NCBI RefSeq assembly: GCF_002631205.1
Contig: NZ_PDLO01000001.1
Coordinates: 806,001 to 870,000 of the forward strand
Reading direction: 5' to 3'
DNA length: 64,000 bases
DNA from: Neolewinella marina
Lineage (GTDB): Bacteria; Bacteroidota; Bacteroidia; Chitinophagales; Saprospiraceae
The notes under the pieces were generated by a model. That model searched no databases, was not told the origin of the DNA, and saw nothing but the letters and a program-made list of their open reading frames with translations. Both the position numbers and the translations under genes were made by a program. Of this stretch, positions 8,336 through 16,843 are shown piece after piece (the stretch's first letter is position 1; the number at the start of each line of letters is the position of its first letter).

Positions 8336-9769
8336 ATGGAAGAGAAAAGAAAACCACCGCATTCCGGGGAAACCACGCCCGGAGAAGGCGGATTCCAGCA
8401 GTGGTTCCGCGATTTCATGAACCTGCGAGTGGGCAGCGACCGGGAAGGAGCGGTGCTTTCCATCACGAACGGAAACATCATGCGCGGCAGCAATGCCTGG
8501 ATGCTGGTATGCTCGATCATGATTGCCAGCCTGGGCCTGAACCTGAACTCCGGGGCGGTCATCATCGGCGCCATGCTGATTTCCCCCCTGATGAACCCCA
8601 TCCTGGGGGTGGGACTGAGCGTGGGCACGAACGACCGGGGCATGCTGGAAATCGCCCTCAAGAACTTCAGCATCGCGATTGCCATCGCCCTTATCACCAG
8701 TTCCATCTACTTCTACTTCACCCCCCTGGACGTCTTCACCTCCGAAATGCGGTCGCGCACGGAGCCCACCCTGCTGGACGGACTGATCGCGGTTTTCGGT
8801 GGACTGGCCGGCATCATCTCCGTTACGCGGTCCGACAAAACGAACGCCATCCCGGGGGTAGCCATCGCGACCGCCCTGATGCCCCCGCTCTGCGTGGCGG
8901 GTTACGGGCTTACGGTAGGCATCAAATCCGGCGGTGATTTCACCATCTTCTGGCGGGCCTTTTACCTGTTCTTCCTGAACTCCTTCTTTATCGCGGCCAC
9001 TGCCTACGTGATCATCCGGCTGCTGCGTTTCCCCTACCGTACGTACATGACCCGGCGCGAGAGCCGGCGCAGCCAGATCATCATTGGCCTGATCAGCGTC
9101 CTGATGATTCTGCCGGGCTACTACATTTTCCGCGACATGCTAAACCGGCAGCGGGAGGCCCGGGCCGTGGAGTTGTTCACCGAGCGCTATTTCCCTACCG
9201 GGGCCAGCTCCTCCATTTTTGACCGCCGCAATCCCCGGCGCCCCCTGCTCATCTTCCCCGTTACCGACCGGCAGATTCCCACCGACAGCCTGGCGATCTA
9301 CAGCGAAATGCTGCAGGCGCCCCCCTACCGGGTGGCGGGTGCGCGGGTGGTGGTGGATACCAGCTTCAGTCCCTCGGAAATCGCGGGTATCAAGGGGGAA
9401 CTGGCCAGCCTCCAGGACATCAACAGCCGCCTGCAGGCGCTGGAGGAATCCGAGATCCGGAACGAGCGACAGCAACAGCAGATGCTCGATGCGATGCGGG
9501 GCTACCGCATGGACAGCCTGGCCTTCGTGGATTTTTCCCAGCAGCTGATGCTGGCCTTCCCCGGCGTGAGCGGGGTGCGGCTGGGCAAGGTGCAAAGCAT
9601 GCGCCGCTTCGGCCCGGACGATGAGCCCCCCTACGCCGAAAGCCTGCCCCTGGTGACGATCCGGGAAGGTACACCACGCATTGCCACCGCAGACGTGGAC
9701 CGCATGCAACTGTTCATCCGGCGGCAGCTGCAGCTCGATACCCTGATCCTGGTACGGGAATACAACTAG
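8336..9769 (+). CDS. DUF389 family membrane protein
   Basis: A 477-residue integral membrane protein. The N-terminal half contains the DUF389 core: SNAWMLVCSIMIASLGLNL, then AVIIGAMLISPLMNPILGVG and a pair of segments ending GLAGIISVTRSDK and AIATALMPPLCVAGYGL. Further hydrophobic segments reach about residue 265, followed by a soluble C-terminal region of about 200 residues with a short helical stretch rich in Glu/Arg/Gln. The function of the family is unknown. It is followed 43 nt later by mscS on the same strand. Confidence 0.85.
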   Translation: MEEKRKPPHSGETTPGEGGFQQWFRDFMNLRVGSDREGAVLSITNGNIMRGSNAWMLVCSIMIASLGLNLNSGAVIIGAMLISPLMNPILGVGLSVGTNDRGMLEIALKNFSIAIAIALITSSIYFYFTPLDVFTSEMRSRTEPTLLDGLIAVFGGLAGIISVTRSDKTNAIPGVAIATALMPPLCVAGYGLTVGIKSGGDFTIFWRAFYLFFLNSFFIAATAYVIIRLLRFPYRTYMTRRESRRSQIIIGLISVLMILPGYYIFRDMLNRQREARAVELFTERYFPTGASSSIFDRRNPRRPLLIFPVTDRQIPTDSLAIYSEMLQAPPYRVAGARVVVDTSFSPSEIAGIKGELASLQDINSRLQALEESEIRNERQQQQMLDAMRGYRMDSLAFVDFSQQLMLAFPGVSGVRLGKVQSMRRFGPDDEPPYAESLPLVTIREGTPRIATADVDRMQLFIRRQLQLDTLILVREYN

Positions 9770-9812
9770 TCCCGCCGGCAAACACCCCGGGCAGCCTGGG
9801 GGTTGGAGGGGC

Positions 9813-10751
9813 ATGGAAGAAGAAGTAAGGGACCTGGGCACCATATTTATTGAAGCCTGGAACAACTTCCTGGAGGCCATCCCGGGAATCATCCTCGCCC
9901 TGGTCATCATGATTGTCGGCCTGTTCGCCGCCCGGGCAATCGCCCGCTTCTTCGGCTCCCGGGTCCTGGGCCGCATGGACGACCCCCTGATGGGGCGTTT
10001 CCTGTTGACCACCCTCAAGGTGCTCATCATCATCGGTGCTGCCCTCCTCGCCCTGCGGGCGGCCGGTCTCAGCGGCATCGCCACCGCCCTCTTCAGCGCC
10101 CTGGGGGCCAGTGCCCTCATCCTGGGCTTCGCCTTCCGCGACATCGGCGAGAACTTCATCTCCGGAATCATCCTGGCCTTCAACCGCCCCTTCAACATCA
10201 ACGACACCATTAGGGTAGTCGACCACTTCGGCAAGGTGAAGAGCCTGCAGTTCCGCTATACCCACATCAAAACCTTCGACGGCAAGGACGTGTACATCCC
10301 CAACTCCGACGTGCTCACCCAGCCGGTGCAGAACTACACGGCCGACGGCTTTATCCGCTACGACTTCATCGTGGGCATCGCCTACGAGGACGATATCCAG
10401 GGGGCCAAGGACGTCATCCAGGGCGTACTCGATACTCACTACCGCATCATCCACGACGGCGAACACATCAGCTTCGTGGCCGAGGACGCGCTGGCCGCCA
10501 GCACCGTCAACCTGAAGGTGTATTTCTGGCTGGATACCAAGGACTTCCGGGCGGGGGCCCTGCAGGTGAGGGGGGAGGTGATCCGCGACATCAAGAACGC
10601 CATCGACGCCGCCCACTACAACCTGCCGGCCGACATCACCGAAATCCGGCTCTACGGCAGCGAGCGGGATATCCCCATACGTGTTGAATTCGACGACACC
10701 CCCAATTCCGAAGCGGAAAACCTGGCTCCCCCACCCTCCCCAAATACGTAA
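9813..10751 (+). CDS. mscS: MscS-family small-conductance mechanosensitive channel
   Basis: Tension-gated channel that releases osmolytes on hypo-osmotic shock. The 312 residues show three N-terminal membrane segments; the third carries the Gly/Ala-rich pore pattern (GASALILGFAFRDIGENF) followed by the MscS beta-domain signature FISGIILAFNRPFNINDTI and the alpha/beta domain (KTFDGKDVYIPNSDVLTQPV). Length fits the minimal MscS class. A hairpin begins three nucleotides before the end of its stop codon. A second, unrelated mechanosensitive channel, mscL, lies at 38.5 kb. Confidence 0.93.
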   Translation: MEEEVRDLGTIFIEAWNNFLEAIPGIILALVIMIVGLFAARAIARFFGSRVLGRMDDPLMGRFLLTTLKVLIIIGAALLALRAAGLSGIATALFSALGASALILGFAFRDIGENFISGIILAFNRPFNINDTIRVVDHFGKVKSLQFRYTHIKTFDGKDVYIPNSDVLTQPVQNYTADGFIRYDFIVGIAYEDDIQGAKDVIQGVLDTHYRIIHDGEHISFVAEDALAASTVNLKVYFWLDTKDFRAGALQVRGEVIRDIKNAIDAAHYNLPADITEIRLYGSERDIPIRVEFDDTPNSEAENLAPPPSPNT

Positions 10752-10780
10752 GCCGCCCCGAGCGATCGGTAGCGGCTTAC
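10748..10780 (+). terminator. hairpin at the mscS stop, between convergent genes
   Basis: Perfect 9-bp inverted repeat GTAAGCCGC / GCGGCTTAC overlapping the mscS TAA. There is no long T run on either side. It lies between convergent mscS and hsp20 and may serve both. Confidence 0.55.
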
Positions 10781-10808
10781 AAAATGATTCAGTTCAAATA
10801 GCGGACCG

Positions 10809-11216
10809 TTAGGCAACGGCGATCTGGCGCACGGTCTTGACCGCCTGCTCGCGCTTGGGCATGGCCAGCCGGAGGACACCATCGGTGTAGGTAGCCTGGA
10901 TGGCCTCGTCGTCGATCACCTCGTTGTTGAGCTGGAAGCGACGGCTGAAGTCCGGCAGGTCAAATTCATGCCGCAGGTAGTCGACCTGATCTTCGGCACC
11001 GGTCTTTTCGCTGGTGTAGCTCACTTCCAGGATACCGTCGAAGAAGTCGACCGAAAACAGCTCCTTCCGGCGACCGGGGGCCAGCATTTCCAGGTAGAAA
11101 TGGTCCTCCGTTTCCCGAATGTTTACCGGCGGGGTGTGCCGGCGCTCAGCCTGACGGAAATCGTCAAAGAAGCGGAAGGAGGCGGGGAATGGACGATGAT
11201 AATTGATGAGTTTCAT
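10809..11216 (-). CDS. Hsp20/alpha-crystallin family small heat-shock protein
   Basis: ATP-independent holdase chaperone. The 135 residues comprise a short N-terminal arm, then the alpha-crystallin domain from about residue 28 (PPVNIRETEDHFYLEMLAPG) with ELFSVDFFDGILEVSYTSE and the late signature ATYTDGVLRLAMPKRE, matching the A-x-x-x-x-G-V-L motif of the family. A C-terminal I-x-I/V-like tail (VRQIAVA) is present in weak form. It stands alone, convergent with mscS; the 180-nt upstream region contains CAAAC-GACA-GTTTG, a small inverted repeat of unknown role. Confidence 0.93.
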   Translation of the reverse strand: MKLINYHRPFPASFRFFDDFRQAERRHTPPVNIRETEDHFYLEMLAPGRRKELFSVDFFDGILEVSYTSEKTGAEDQVDYLRHEFDLPDFSRRFQLNNEVIDDEAIQATYTDGVLRLAMPKREQAVKTVRQIAVA

Positions 11217-11397
11217 GGCAGAAGATTTTTGATTGGTTACCCTCTGCCAAGCAACTCACGGGCCAAAACAAACAAATCAGAGCAAACGACAGTTTGTCAT
11301 GAAAAACTGGAATCTTGGTGCCAAAATGTCACTATGACCTGGTTTCTACCCCTCCCGTCAGCCTGTTCCCCCCTTTATCTGACACTACGATCAGCAG

Positions 11398-11799
11398 CTA
11401 CTGATCCGGTGACCGCCCCTCGGGGAAGGGAATCACCAGTTCCTGACCGGGATAGATCATATTGGGGTTTTCCAGCACGTCGGTGTTGGCCTGGAAAATC
11501 CGCTTGTAGTCCATGGGATCGCCGTAGTATTCCTTGGCCATTTTGGACAGGCTGTCGCCCTTCTGTACCGTGTGTTTGGCGTAGTAGGCGGTATTCGTCA
11601 CCTTAATGTCGGCTTCGATATCGCGGGGGTTCTCGCCGCCGCTGCGTTTGATCTCGTCCCAGAGCTGGTCCTTCTCGTGCTGGTTATCGACGACGGCGTT
11701 GTAGCGCAGTTTCCCGCCATCCTCCTTGACGAAGGCGTTGCGGGCTTTCATTTCTTCACCTAAATTCAGTACGCCACGGTACTTTTCTTGCAGGGTCAT
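11398..11799 (-). CDS. LysM-domain protein (YgaU/Kbp-like)
   Basis: A 133-residue protein without a signal peptide. The C-terminal half is a clear LysM repeat (AKHTVQKGDSLSKMAKEYYG, then YKRIFQANTDVL and MIYPGQELVIP). The N-terminal half is charged and helical with RYNAVVDNQHEKDQLWDEIK, resembling the small BON-LysM protein YgaU/Kbp, a cytoplasmic potassium-binding protein in E. coli; the BON part is not convincing here. It lies 38 nt downstream of the Ig-like lipoprotein gene on the same strand. Confidence 0.8.
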   Translation of the reverse strand: MTLQEKYRGVLNLGEEMKARNAFVKEDGGKLRYNAVVDNQHEKDQLWDEIKRSGGENPRDIEADIKVTNTAYYAKHTVQKGDSLSKMAKEYYGDPMDYKRIFQANTDVLENPNMIYPGQELVIPFPEGRSPDQ

Positions 11800-11837
11800 T
11801 CGCGCAGATTTTGTTGCTACGGCAACGGCGGCCTACC

Positions 11838-13475
11838 CTAGTTGTTCTCCAGGTCGATCCTTTTTTCCACCGTCCAGTTGGCCCGCAGGGGCTCGATCTC
11901 AAAACGTTGCACCACCTCGGGTTGCAGACCGAAGCGAAGGTCGCCCACGTCATAGCGTTCGTTGCCGTTGCTGTCGTAGATCAGCTCCATGCGGTAGGTG
12001 CCGGGACTCAGGCTTTTGTACTCGGCCACGTATTCGAACTGCTCGTCGATGTAGCGGCGGGAACCGAGGATGACCTGGTTGTTCTCGTTGATCAGCCGCA
12101 GGATGTAATCGATGGTGGGGTTCAGGTTGGTGAAGAAGATAACCAGGTCGCCGTACAGTTCCGTCGATTCGACGTTGACCGCCCGGACGATGGAGTCCCG
12201 GTTCTCTTCCCCGTACCAGTCGCGGACGGCCCCCGGCAACATTTCCAGCCGGTAGGGGGCCGCCTGCGCCCGGGCGGGGCGCAGCCTCACCTCCGCCGGA
12301 GACAGGCTATCAATCTCGTAGGTGAAGCCCACGGCCCCCGGCAGGGTATCGCGGTAGAGGCGCACGCGGGCGGTGTCGAGCTCCTCCACCGGCCGGTTGA
12401 AGACCAGGCGGATCCCTTCTCCGGGATTCACCTTCGAGGTCGGGCGGTTTACCACGGCCAGCGGACTGGAGAAGGAAGGATCGACCCGGTCGGGATTAAA
12501 CACCAGACTGTCCGGAAATACCCCGTTACGTCCCACGCGCAGGGTATCGGGGCCCGCCTGCCGGTAGTACAGGAGCAGGGTATCGTTTACGTTGGCGCGG
12601 ACGTAGGTGCTGTCGCTGCGCAGGTCTACCCCACCCGCGGGCTGGTTCAGGGTCAGCTTGATTAGTCCGTAATTGCCGACCTCGGCCGCCACAATCCGCG
12701 GAGCCAGGGGGACGGGCGAAAGCCGGATGGTACCGACGGCATTGGTCCCGTCCTCAACGGTGACCAGGCTGTCCAGGAACCCCACGGACAGTGGAGGAAA
12801 CACGCCACTGTAGTCCGCGTAATAGCCCCGGGCGGCGGGGTTCCGCTGCAGGGCCACGGCCCGGTAGCGGCCGGGGCGGACGTTGCTGATGGTGAACGCC
12901 CCGTCGGCGTCGGTCTGGGCAAAGTAGGTGGGGTTCTCGGTGAAGACGGCCGAGTCGGCCAGGTTGTCGTAGAGGGTGACGGCGATCTCGTCCAGGGGTT
13001 CACCGCTGAAGGCGTCGACCACGTTTCCGCTTACCGAAGCGGTATCGAGCACCGGCCCGGTAGAGAAAACGAAGCGGAGGTTCTCGGTCGGGTTCCCCTC
13101 GTTAAGGTCCTTGACGGCGGCCCCGATATTGACTACGTAGGTCACGCTGTCGCGCAACTCCACCCCCTCCAGGGGAATCACCAGGGTGCGCCGCCGCAGG
13201 GCGGGTCGGTTGTTGCCCGTCAGGTCGATGGGCGGACTGATGATGATTTCCTGCTGCTGGTCCAGCTCCACCCACTCGTCGAAGGTCAGCTCGATGCGCT
13301 CGGGCCGGAAATTGGTCTGGAAGTTGGGCGTCGACTCTTCCGCTACGAGGACGGGGCCCAGGGTATCCCGCGGGCCTCCGTTGGGCGGCGAGGGGGTGGC
13401 GCACCGCTGGAGACCGAAGAACTGCGCCACGGTGAGCAGCGCCAGACAGCAAAAGAAAAGGAGCTTGCGGATCAA
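11838..13475 (-). CDS. Ig-like (Big_5/SbsA-type) domain lipoprotein
   Basis: A 545-residue exported protein. The N terminus is a signal sequence ending in FGLQRCATPSPPNGGPRDT; Bacteroidota homologues of this layout typically read C-x-x-x-S-P-x-G-G-P-x-D after the lipidated Cys, so I read it as a lipoprotein, although the lipobox is imperfect. Next come an Ig-like domain (RPERIELTFDEWVEL), a carboxypeptidase-regulatory-like fold (VSGNVVDAFSGEPLDEIAV, then GAFTISNVRPGRYRAVAL) and further beta domains. The only in-frame start before the signal peptide is TTG at 13475. Function unknown; likely a cell-surface protein. Confidence 0.75.
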   Translation of the reverse strand: MIRKLLFFCCLALLTVAQFFGLQRCATPSPPNGGPRDTLGPVLVAEESTPNFQTNFRPERIELTFDEWVELDQQQEIIISPPIDLTGNNRPALRRRTLVIPLEGVELRDSVTYVVNIGAAVKDLNEGNPTENLRFVFSTGPVLDTASVSGNVVDAFSGEPLDEIAVTLYDNLADSAVFTENPTYFAQTDADGAFTISNVRPGRYRAVALQRNPAARGYYADYSGVFPPLSVGFLDSLVTVEDGTNAVGTIRLSPVPLAPRIVAAEVGNYGLIKLTLNQPAGGVDLRSDSTYVRANVNDTLLLYYRQAGPDTLRVGRNGVFPDSLVFNPDRVDPSFSSPLAVVNRPTSKVNPGEGIRLVFNRPVEELDTARVRLYRDTLPGAVGFTYEIDSLSPAEVRLRPARAQAAPYRLEMLPGAVRDWYGEENRDSIVRAVNVESTELYGDLVIFFTNLNPTIDYILRLINENNQVILGSRRYIDEQFEYVAEYKSLSPGTYRMELIYDSNGNERYDVGDLRFGLQPEVVQRFEIEPLRANWTVEKRIDLENN

Positions 13476-13559
13476 GACGATGGTTGCTTTGGGGGGATGG
13501 TAGCTAACAGGACGCCCGAACGGCGCGATAGGTTGTCGGCGGCGCGCAGGTGCCGTGGC

Positions 13560-14291
13560 CTAAGGCTGTTCCGCCCGTCCCTCCGGCACCCGCGCGCCGG
13601 CGGCGGAATAGGTATCGACCGCGGCCAGAACCCCGTAATAAAGGGTGGTGACCAGGCAAACGCCCCGCCAGAACGGGCTGGGTTCGGGGTAGTACCAGAC
13701 GTTCATCACGGCCGCTGCGAGGAAGGCCACGGTGGCCAGCAGGGTGAGCGCCCACCACCGGCCGCCCCGGCTGGGGTAGGCGAAGAGGATGGGCATAAAG
13801 TGCATGGCCGCGAACGCCAGTACCGCCAGCAGAATGGCCACCGGCGGCAGCTCCGGCACCACGAAGACCAGCACGTACACCACCATGTTCCACATCACCG
13901 GGAAGCCGACGAAGTGCTTGCCGTCGGCGCTGACCATGCCCTCGATCCCGTAGTACAATGCGGCCGACAGCAGCATGGCGAAGCAGCACCCCAGCCGGAG
14001 TCCGTAGGCCATTTCGGCGAAGGCTTCATAAAAGAGGTAGGCGGGGAGGATGGCGTAGGAAAAGAAGTCGATCACGTAATCGATCGTCATTCCGCTGACG
14101 CGGGGCAGCACCTCGCGCACCCGGGCCATGCGGGCCAGGGTACCGTCGACCCCATCGATGACGAGGGCCACCAGTATCCACAGCATCGCCTGGCGGAAAT
14201 CTCCCACGCTGACGGCCAGCAACCCCATAAAAGCGGCCAGGAGCCCGGAAGCGGTGAAGACGTGTACGGACCAGGCGGCAAATTTCTGCAT
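13560..14291 (-). CDS. pcs: phosphatidylcholine synthase (CDP-alcohol phosphatidyltransferase)
   Basis: Condenses CDP-diacylglycerol with choline to give phosphatidylcholine in the inner membrane. The 243-residue, multi-pass protein carries the CDP-alcohol motif as DGVDGTLARMARVREVLPRV...IDYVIDF. It resembles rhizobial Pcs rather than PgsA or PssA at several sites I recall: the N-terminal AWSVHVFTASG, the SGMTIDYVIDF segment, the SAALYYGIEGM stretch and GFPVMWNMVVYVLVFV. Length also fits Pcs (about 240). The specificity call is from remembered sequence similarity and deserves testing. TATCTTGAG at 14319-14311 may be its -7 box, inside the end of the upstream gene. Confidence 0.8.
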   Translation of the reverse strand: MQKFAAWSVHVFTASGLLAAFMGLLAVSVGDFRQAMLWILVALVIDGVDGTLARMARVREVLPRVSGMTIDYVIDFFSYAILPAYLFYEAFAEMAYGLRLGCCFAMLLSAALYYGIEGMVSADGKHFVGFPVMWNMVVYVLVFVVPELPPVAILLAVLAFAAMHFMPILFAYPSRGGRWWALTLLATVAFLAAAVMNVWYYPEPSPFWRGVCLVTTLYYGVLAAVDTYSAAGARVPEGRAEQP

Positions 14292-14311
14292 CGGGGGGCG
14301 GGGTTATGGCC

Positions 14312-15187
14312 TCAAGATAGGGAGCGGGCGGCCTTCCGTTGGGCCTTCCGCTCGCGGCGGGCGGCCCGGGCTGCGGCTTTCTTGCGCTCAGCGGGACTCA
14401 TGCGGTACCCCACCAGGTGGAGGTCGCTTTTCTCGCGCAGGACGATGGCCGCCGCTACCGAGGTGACCAGTGGCCCGAGCAGAGTACCCACCACGGGCAC
14501 CTTGAGCAGCAGAAACAGCGGCAGGCCGAGGCCCATGCAGATGCCGATGTAGTGGCGCCGCAGGTGGCGCAGGCTCTGGCGGATGGTGAGCCCGAACTGT
14601 TCGTTGTAGTTGTCGGCAATGGCGTAGCCCAGGATGACCGACTGGGCCACCACGGCAAATACCCATTCCAGTCCGCCCGGCAGCAGGGCACCGCCGGCGT
14701 TGAGCAGGATCTCCTGCAGAATGAGCGCCATGATGGACACCTGGATCATCCGGATCTGGGCCTGGAGGAAGGGGCGGAACTGGTGGGCGGCCTCCACGTC
14801 CTTGCGCAGGATGATCTGGAGGGTGCGACGCATGAAGTGGTAGATGACCACCTCCAGCAATACCAGCACCACCCAGTTGAGGGTGCCTTCAGACAGGCTT
14901 TCGTAGAAATCCCAGACCAGGCGCAGCAGCAGGCTGTCCGACCCGATGGCCAGGGCGTAGAGGGGGGCATCGGCGTGGCCCTGGAACCAGTCGACCACTT
15001 CGGAAATCATGAAGAGTCCGGCCAGCACCCCTACCACCATCAGGCCGCGGGCCACCCAGCCGTACTGCCGCAGGCCCGTCCAGAGGCGGTGATTGAGCAT
15101 GAACTGCCACGCCCGGGGGAAGGTCATCAGGGTGTAGCAAAACTCGTGGATGCCGTAGCGGAACTTCGTGCGCCAGTCTCTTCCCAT
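14312..15187 (-). CDS. polytopic membrane protein, unknown function
   Basis: A 291-residue integral membrane protein with about five hydrophobic segments (for example GLMVVGVLAGLFMISEVVDW, LNWVVLVLLEVVIYHFM, IQVSIMALILQEILL and GICMGLGLPLFLLL) and a very basic tail rich in Arg/Lys/Ala. The late stretch VPVVGTLLGPLVTSVAAAIV recalls the EI24/CysZ-like membrane family, but only weakly. Its ATG overlaps the stop of the small upstream gene by one base, and it ends 20 bp before pcs, so the three are probably one transcript. Confidence 0.6.
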   Translation of the reverse strand: MGRDWRTKFRYGIHEFCYTLMTFPRAWQFMLNHRLWTGLRQYGWVARGLMVVGVLAGLFMISEVVDWFQGHADAPLYALAIGSDSLLLRLVWDFYESLSEGTLNWVVLVLLEVVIYHFMRRTLQIILRKDVEAAHQFRPFLQAQIRMIQVSIMALILQEILLNAGGALLPGGLEWVFAVVAQSVILGYAIADNYNEQFGLTIRQSLRHLRRHYIGICMGLGLPLFLLLKVPVVGTLLGPLVTSVAAAIVLREKSDLHLVGYRMSPAERKKAAARAARRERKAQRKAARSLS

Positions 15188-15462
15188 CAGCTCGACTGCT
15201 CGGTCCGGCAGCGCTCCAGTTCGAGCTTCAGCCGTTCGTTCTCCATGCGCAGGTCCTGCAATTGTTCCTGCTGCTGGTCGTCGGGCGGGGGTATTTCGTA
15301 ATTTTCTTCCCGGGGTTCGGGCTCATCCATACCCAGCCAACCTTTCACGTTGGCCACCGGATCCTCGCCGTTGAACAGGGCGGCGGCAACGTAGACGATC
15401 GGCAGGGCAATGAGCAGGAACAGGATGAAGCGGCTGAAAACGGTCAATCGGGTACGTGGCAT
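15187..15462 (-). CDS. small single-span membrane protein with C-terminal coiled coil
   Basis: 91 residues: an N-terminal membrane segment (about residues 9-28, FSRFILFLLIALPIVYVAAAL), an acidic Pro-rich linker and a short coiled coil (QEQLQDLRMENERLKLELE). No family recognised. It is translationally coupled to the following membrane protein (TGATG overlap), so the two products may interact (inference). TATCTTAAA at 15488-15480 is a possible -7 box. Confidence 0.6.
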   Translation of the reverse strand: MPRTRLTVFSRFILFLLIALPIVYVAAALFNGEDPVANVKGWLGMDEPEPREENYEIPPPDDQQQEQLQDLRMENERLKLELERCRTEQSS

Positions 15463-15631
15463 GGCAAGGGAATTTACTTTAAGATACGGGCCCTTCCGCT
15501 AGGTATCGGGGCGGGTGCAAGGTAAGTCTACTAACACCGAAGGATATTAGACCGGTTGCAGGGTCGGGGCGTCAGAACCTATGTCGCCCCTTGCGTTATA
15601 TTGCCGAACAAACCCACAAGCCCCGTCGCCC

Positions 15632-16843
15632 TTGCCTACCGAAGCCTTTATCTACGACGCGCTGCGCAGTCCCCGGGGCCGCGCCGTCCACCCCGCCGAC
15701 CTGTACGAGGTAAAACCCATTGAAATCCTGGCCCAGTGCCTGGCCGCCTTCCAGCGGCGCAGCGGGCGCGACGACCTTCCGGCCGAGATCGACGACCTGA
15801 TCATCGGCTGCAACACCCCGGCCGGCGACCAGGGCTACAACATCGCCCGGGCGGCCCTGCTCTACGCGGGCTGGGGACAGGCCCGGGGCGGACTGCAGAT
15901 CAACCGCTTTAACACCAGCGGACTGGAGGCCATCAACCTGGCCGCGGCCCGCATTACGGCCGGCTACGGGGAGGTCATCATCGCCGGCGGCCTGGAGATC
16001 ATGTCGCGGGTACCCACCTACCTCAACGGGGGCCCCATGATGAACGATCCGGCCACCGTGATCAACAGCCACTACATCCCCCAGGGGGTGGCCGCCGACC
16101 TGGTGGCCAGCACCCACGGGCTCTGCCAGGGCGATCTGGACGCCTACGCCCTGCGGAGTCACGAACGCGCCGTGGCCGCCCGGGCGGCGGGCCATTTCTC
16201 GCCCAGTCTGGAGCCCATCACCGACCAGAACGGCCTGCCCATCCTGTCCGAAGACGCCCTGCCCGATCCCGACCTGGACCTGGAAAAGCTGGCCCAGCTG
16301 TCGCCCCGCTTCGCGGAGATGGGCCTGGCGGGCTTCGACGAGATGGCCCTCCACCGCTTCCCCCTGGTAGACCACGTGGGCCACTGCCACACGAACGGCA
16401 ATACGAGTCCGCCCGCCGATGGCTGCTCCCTCTGTCTGCTCGGCAACCGCTCGGCCGGGGAGCGCCTCGGTTTCCGGGCGCGGGCCCATATCCGGGCCGT
16501 GGCCATGTCGGCCGTCGACGCCACCCTGCTCACCGGGGGGGTCAACGCCAGCGACCTGGCCCTGAAGCAGGCCGGGCTGACCCGGGGCGACATCGACCTG
16601 TGGGAATTCAACGAAAGCTTCGCGGCCCCCGCCATCCGCTTCCAGCAGCGTATCGGCATGGACGAGGACCGCATCAACGTACTGGGGGGCAGCATCGCCC
16701 TGGGTGAGCCCCTGGGGGCCGTGGGCGGCATGATGCTCTGCCAGATCCTGGACGAGCTGGAGCGCCGCGACCTCACCCTCGGAAGCCTGACCATCGACGC
16801 CGGCGCCGGCCTGGCGGTCTCGACCATCATCGAAAGACTATGA
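15632..16843 (+). CDS. thiolase-fold protein lacking the catalytic Cys/His/Cys
   Basis: By overall sequence a FadI/FadA-type 3-ketoacyl-CoA thiolase (begins PTEAFIYDALRSPRGR; also retains NESFAAPAIRF and GGLEIMSRVP). Yet the residues that make a thiolase are replaced: the nucleophile in the usual NRF-C-ASGLEA is Asn94 (INRFNTSGLEA), the His of GHPxG is Glu359 (ALGEPLGAVGG), and the second Cys near the C terminus is Asp389 (TIDAGAGLAV). I checked each codon (AAC, GAG, GAC). TTG 15632 is preferred to ATG 15581 because it matches thiolase N termini and follows a TATATTGCC box at 15597. It overlaps the next gene (ATGA), so it is probably the non-catalytic or altered partner of a trifunctional complex. 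Confidence 0.8.
   Translation: MPTEAFIYDALRSPRGRAVHPADLYEVKPIEILAQCLAAFQRRSGRDDLPAEIDDLIIGCNTPAGDQGYNIARAALLYAGWGQARGGLQINRFNTSGLEAINLAAARITAGYGEVIIAGGLEIMSRVPTYLNGGPMMNDPATVINSHYIPQGVAADLVASTHGLCQGDLDAYALRSHERAVAARAAGHFSPSLEPITDQNGLPILSEDALPDPDLDLEKLAQLSPRFAEMGLAGFDEMALHRFPLVDHVGHCHTNGNTSPPADGCSLCLLGNRSAGERLGFRARAHIRAVAMSAVDATLLTGGVNASDLALKQAGLTRGDIDLWEFNESFAAPAIRFQQRIGMDEDRINVLGGSIALGEPLGAVGGMMLCQILDELERRDLTLGSLTIDAGAGLAVSTIIERL

Noticed and set aside
15581-15631. N-terminal extension of the thiolase-like protein from ATG 15581
   Set aside because: The extension overlaps a likely promoter box (15597) and has no thiolase-like sequence; TTG 15632 gives the family's usual N terminus.
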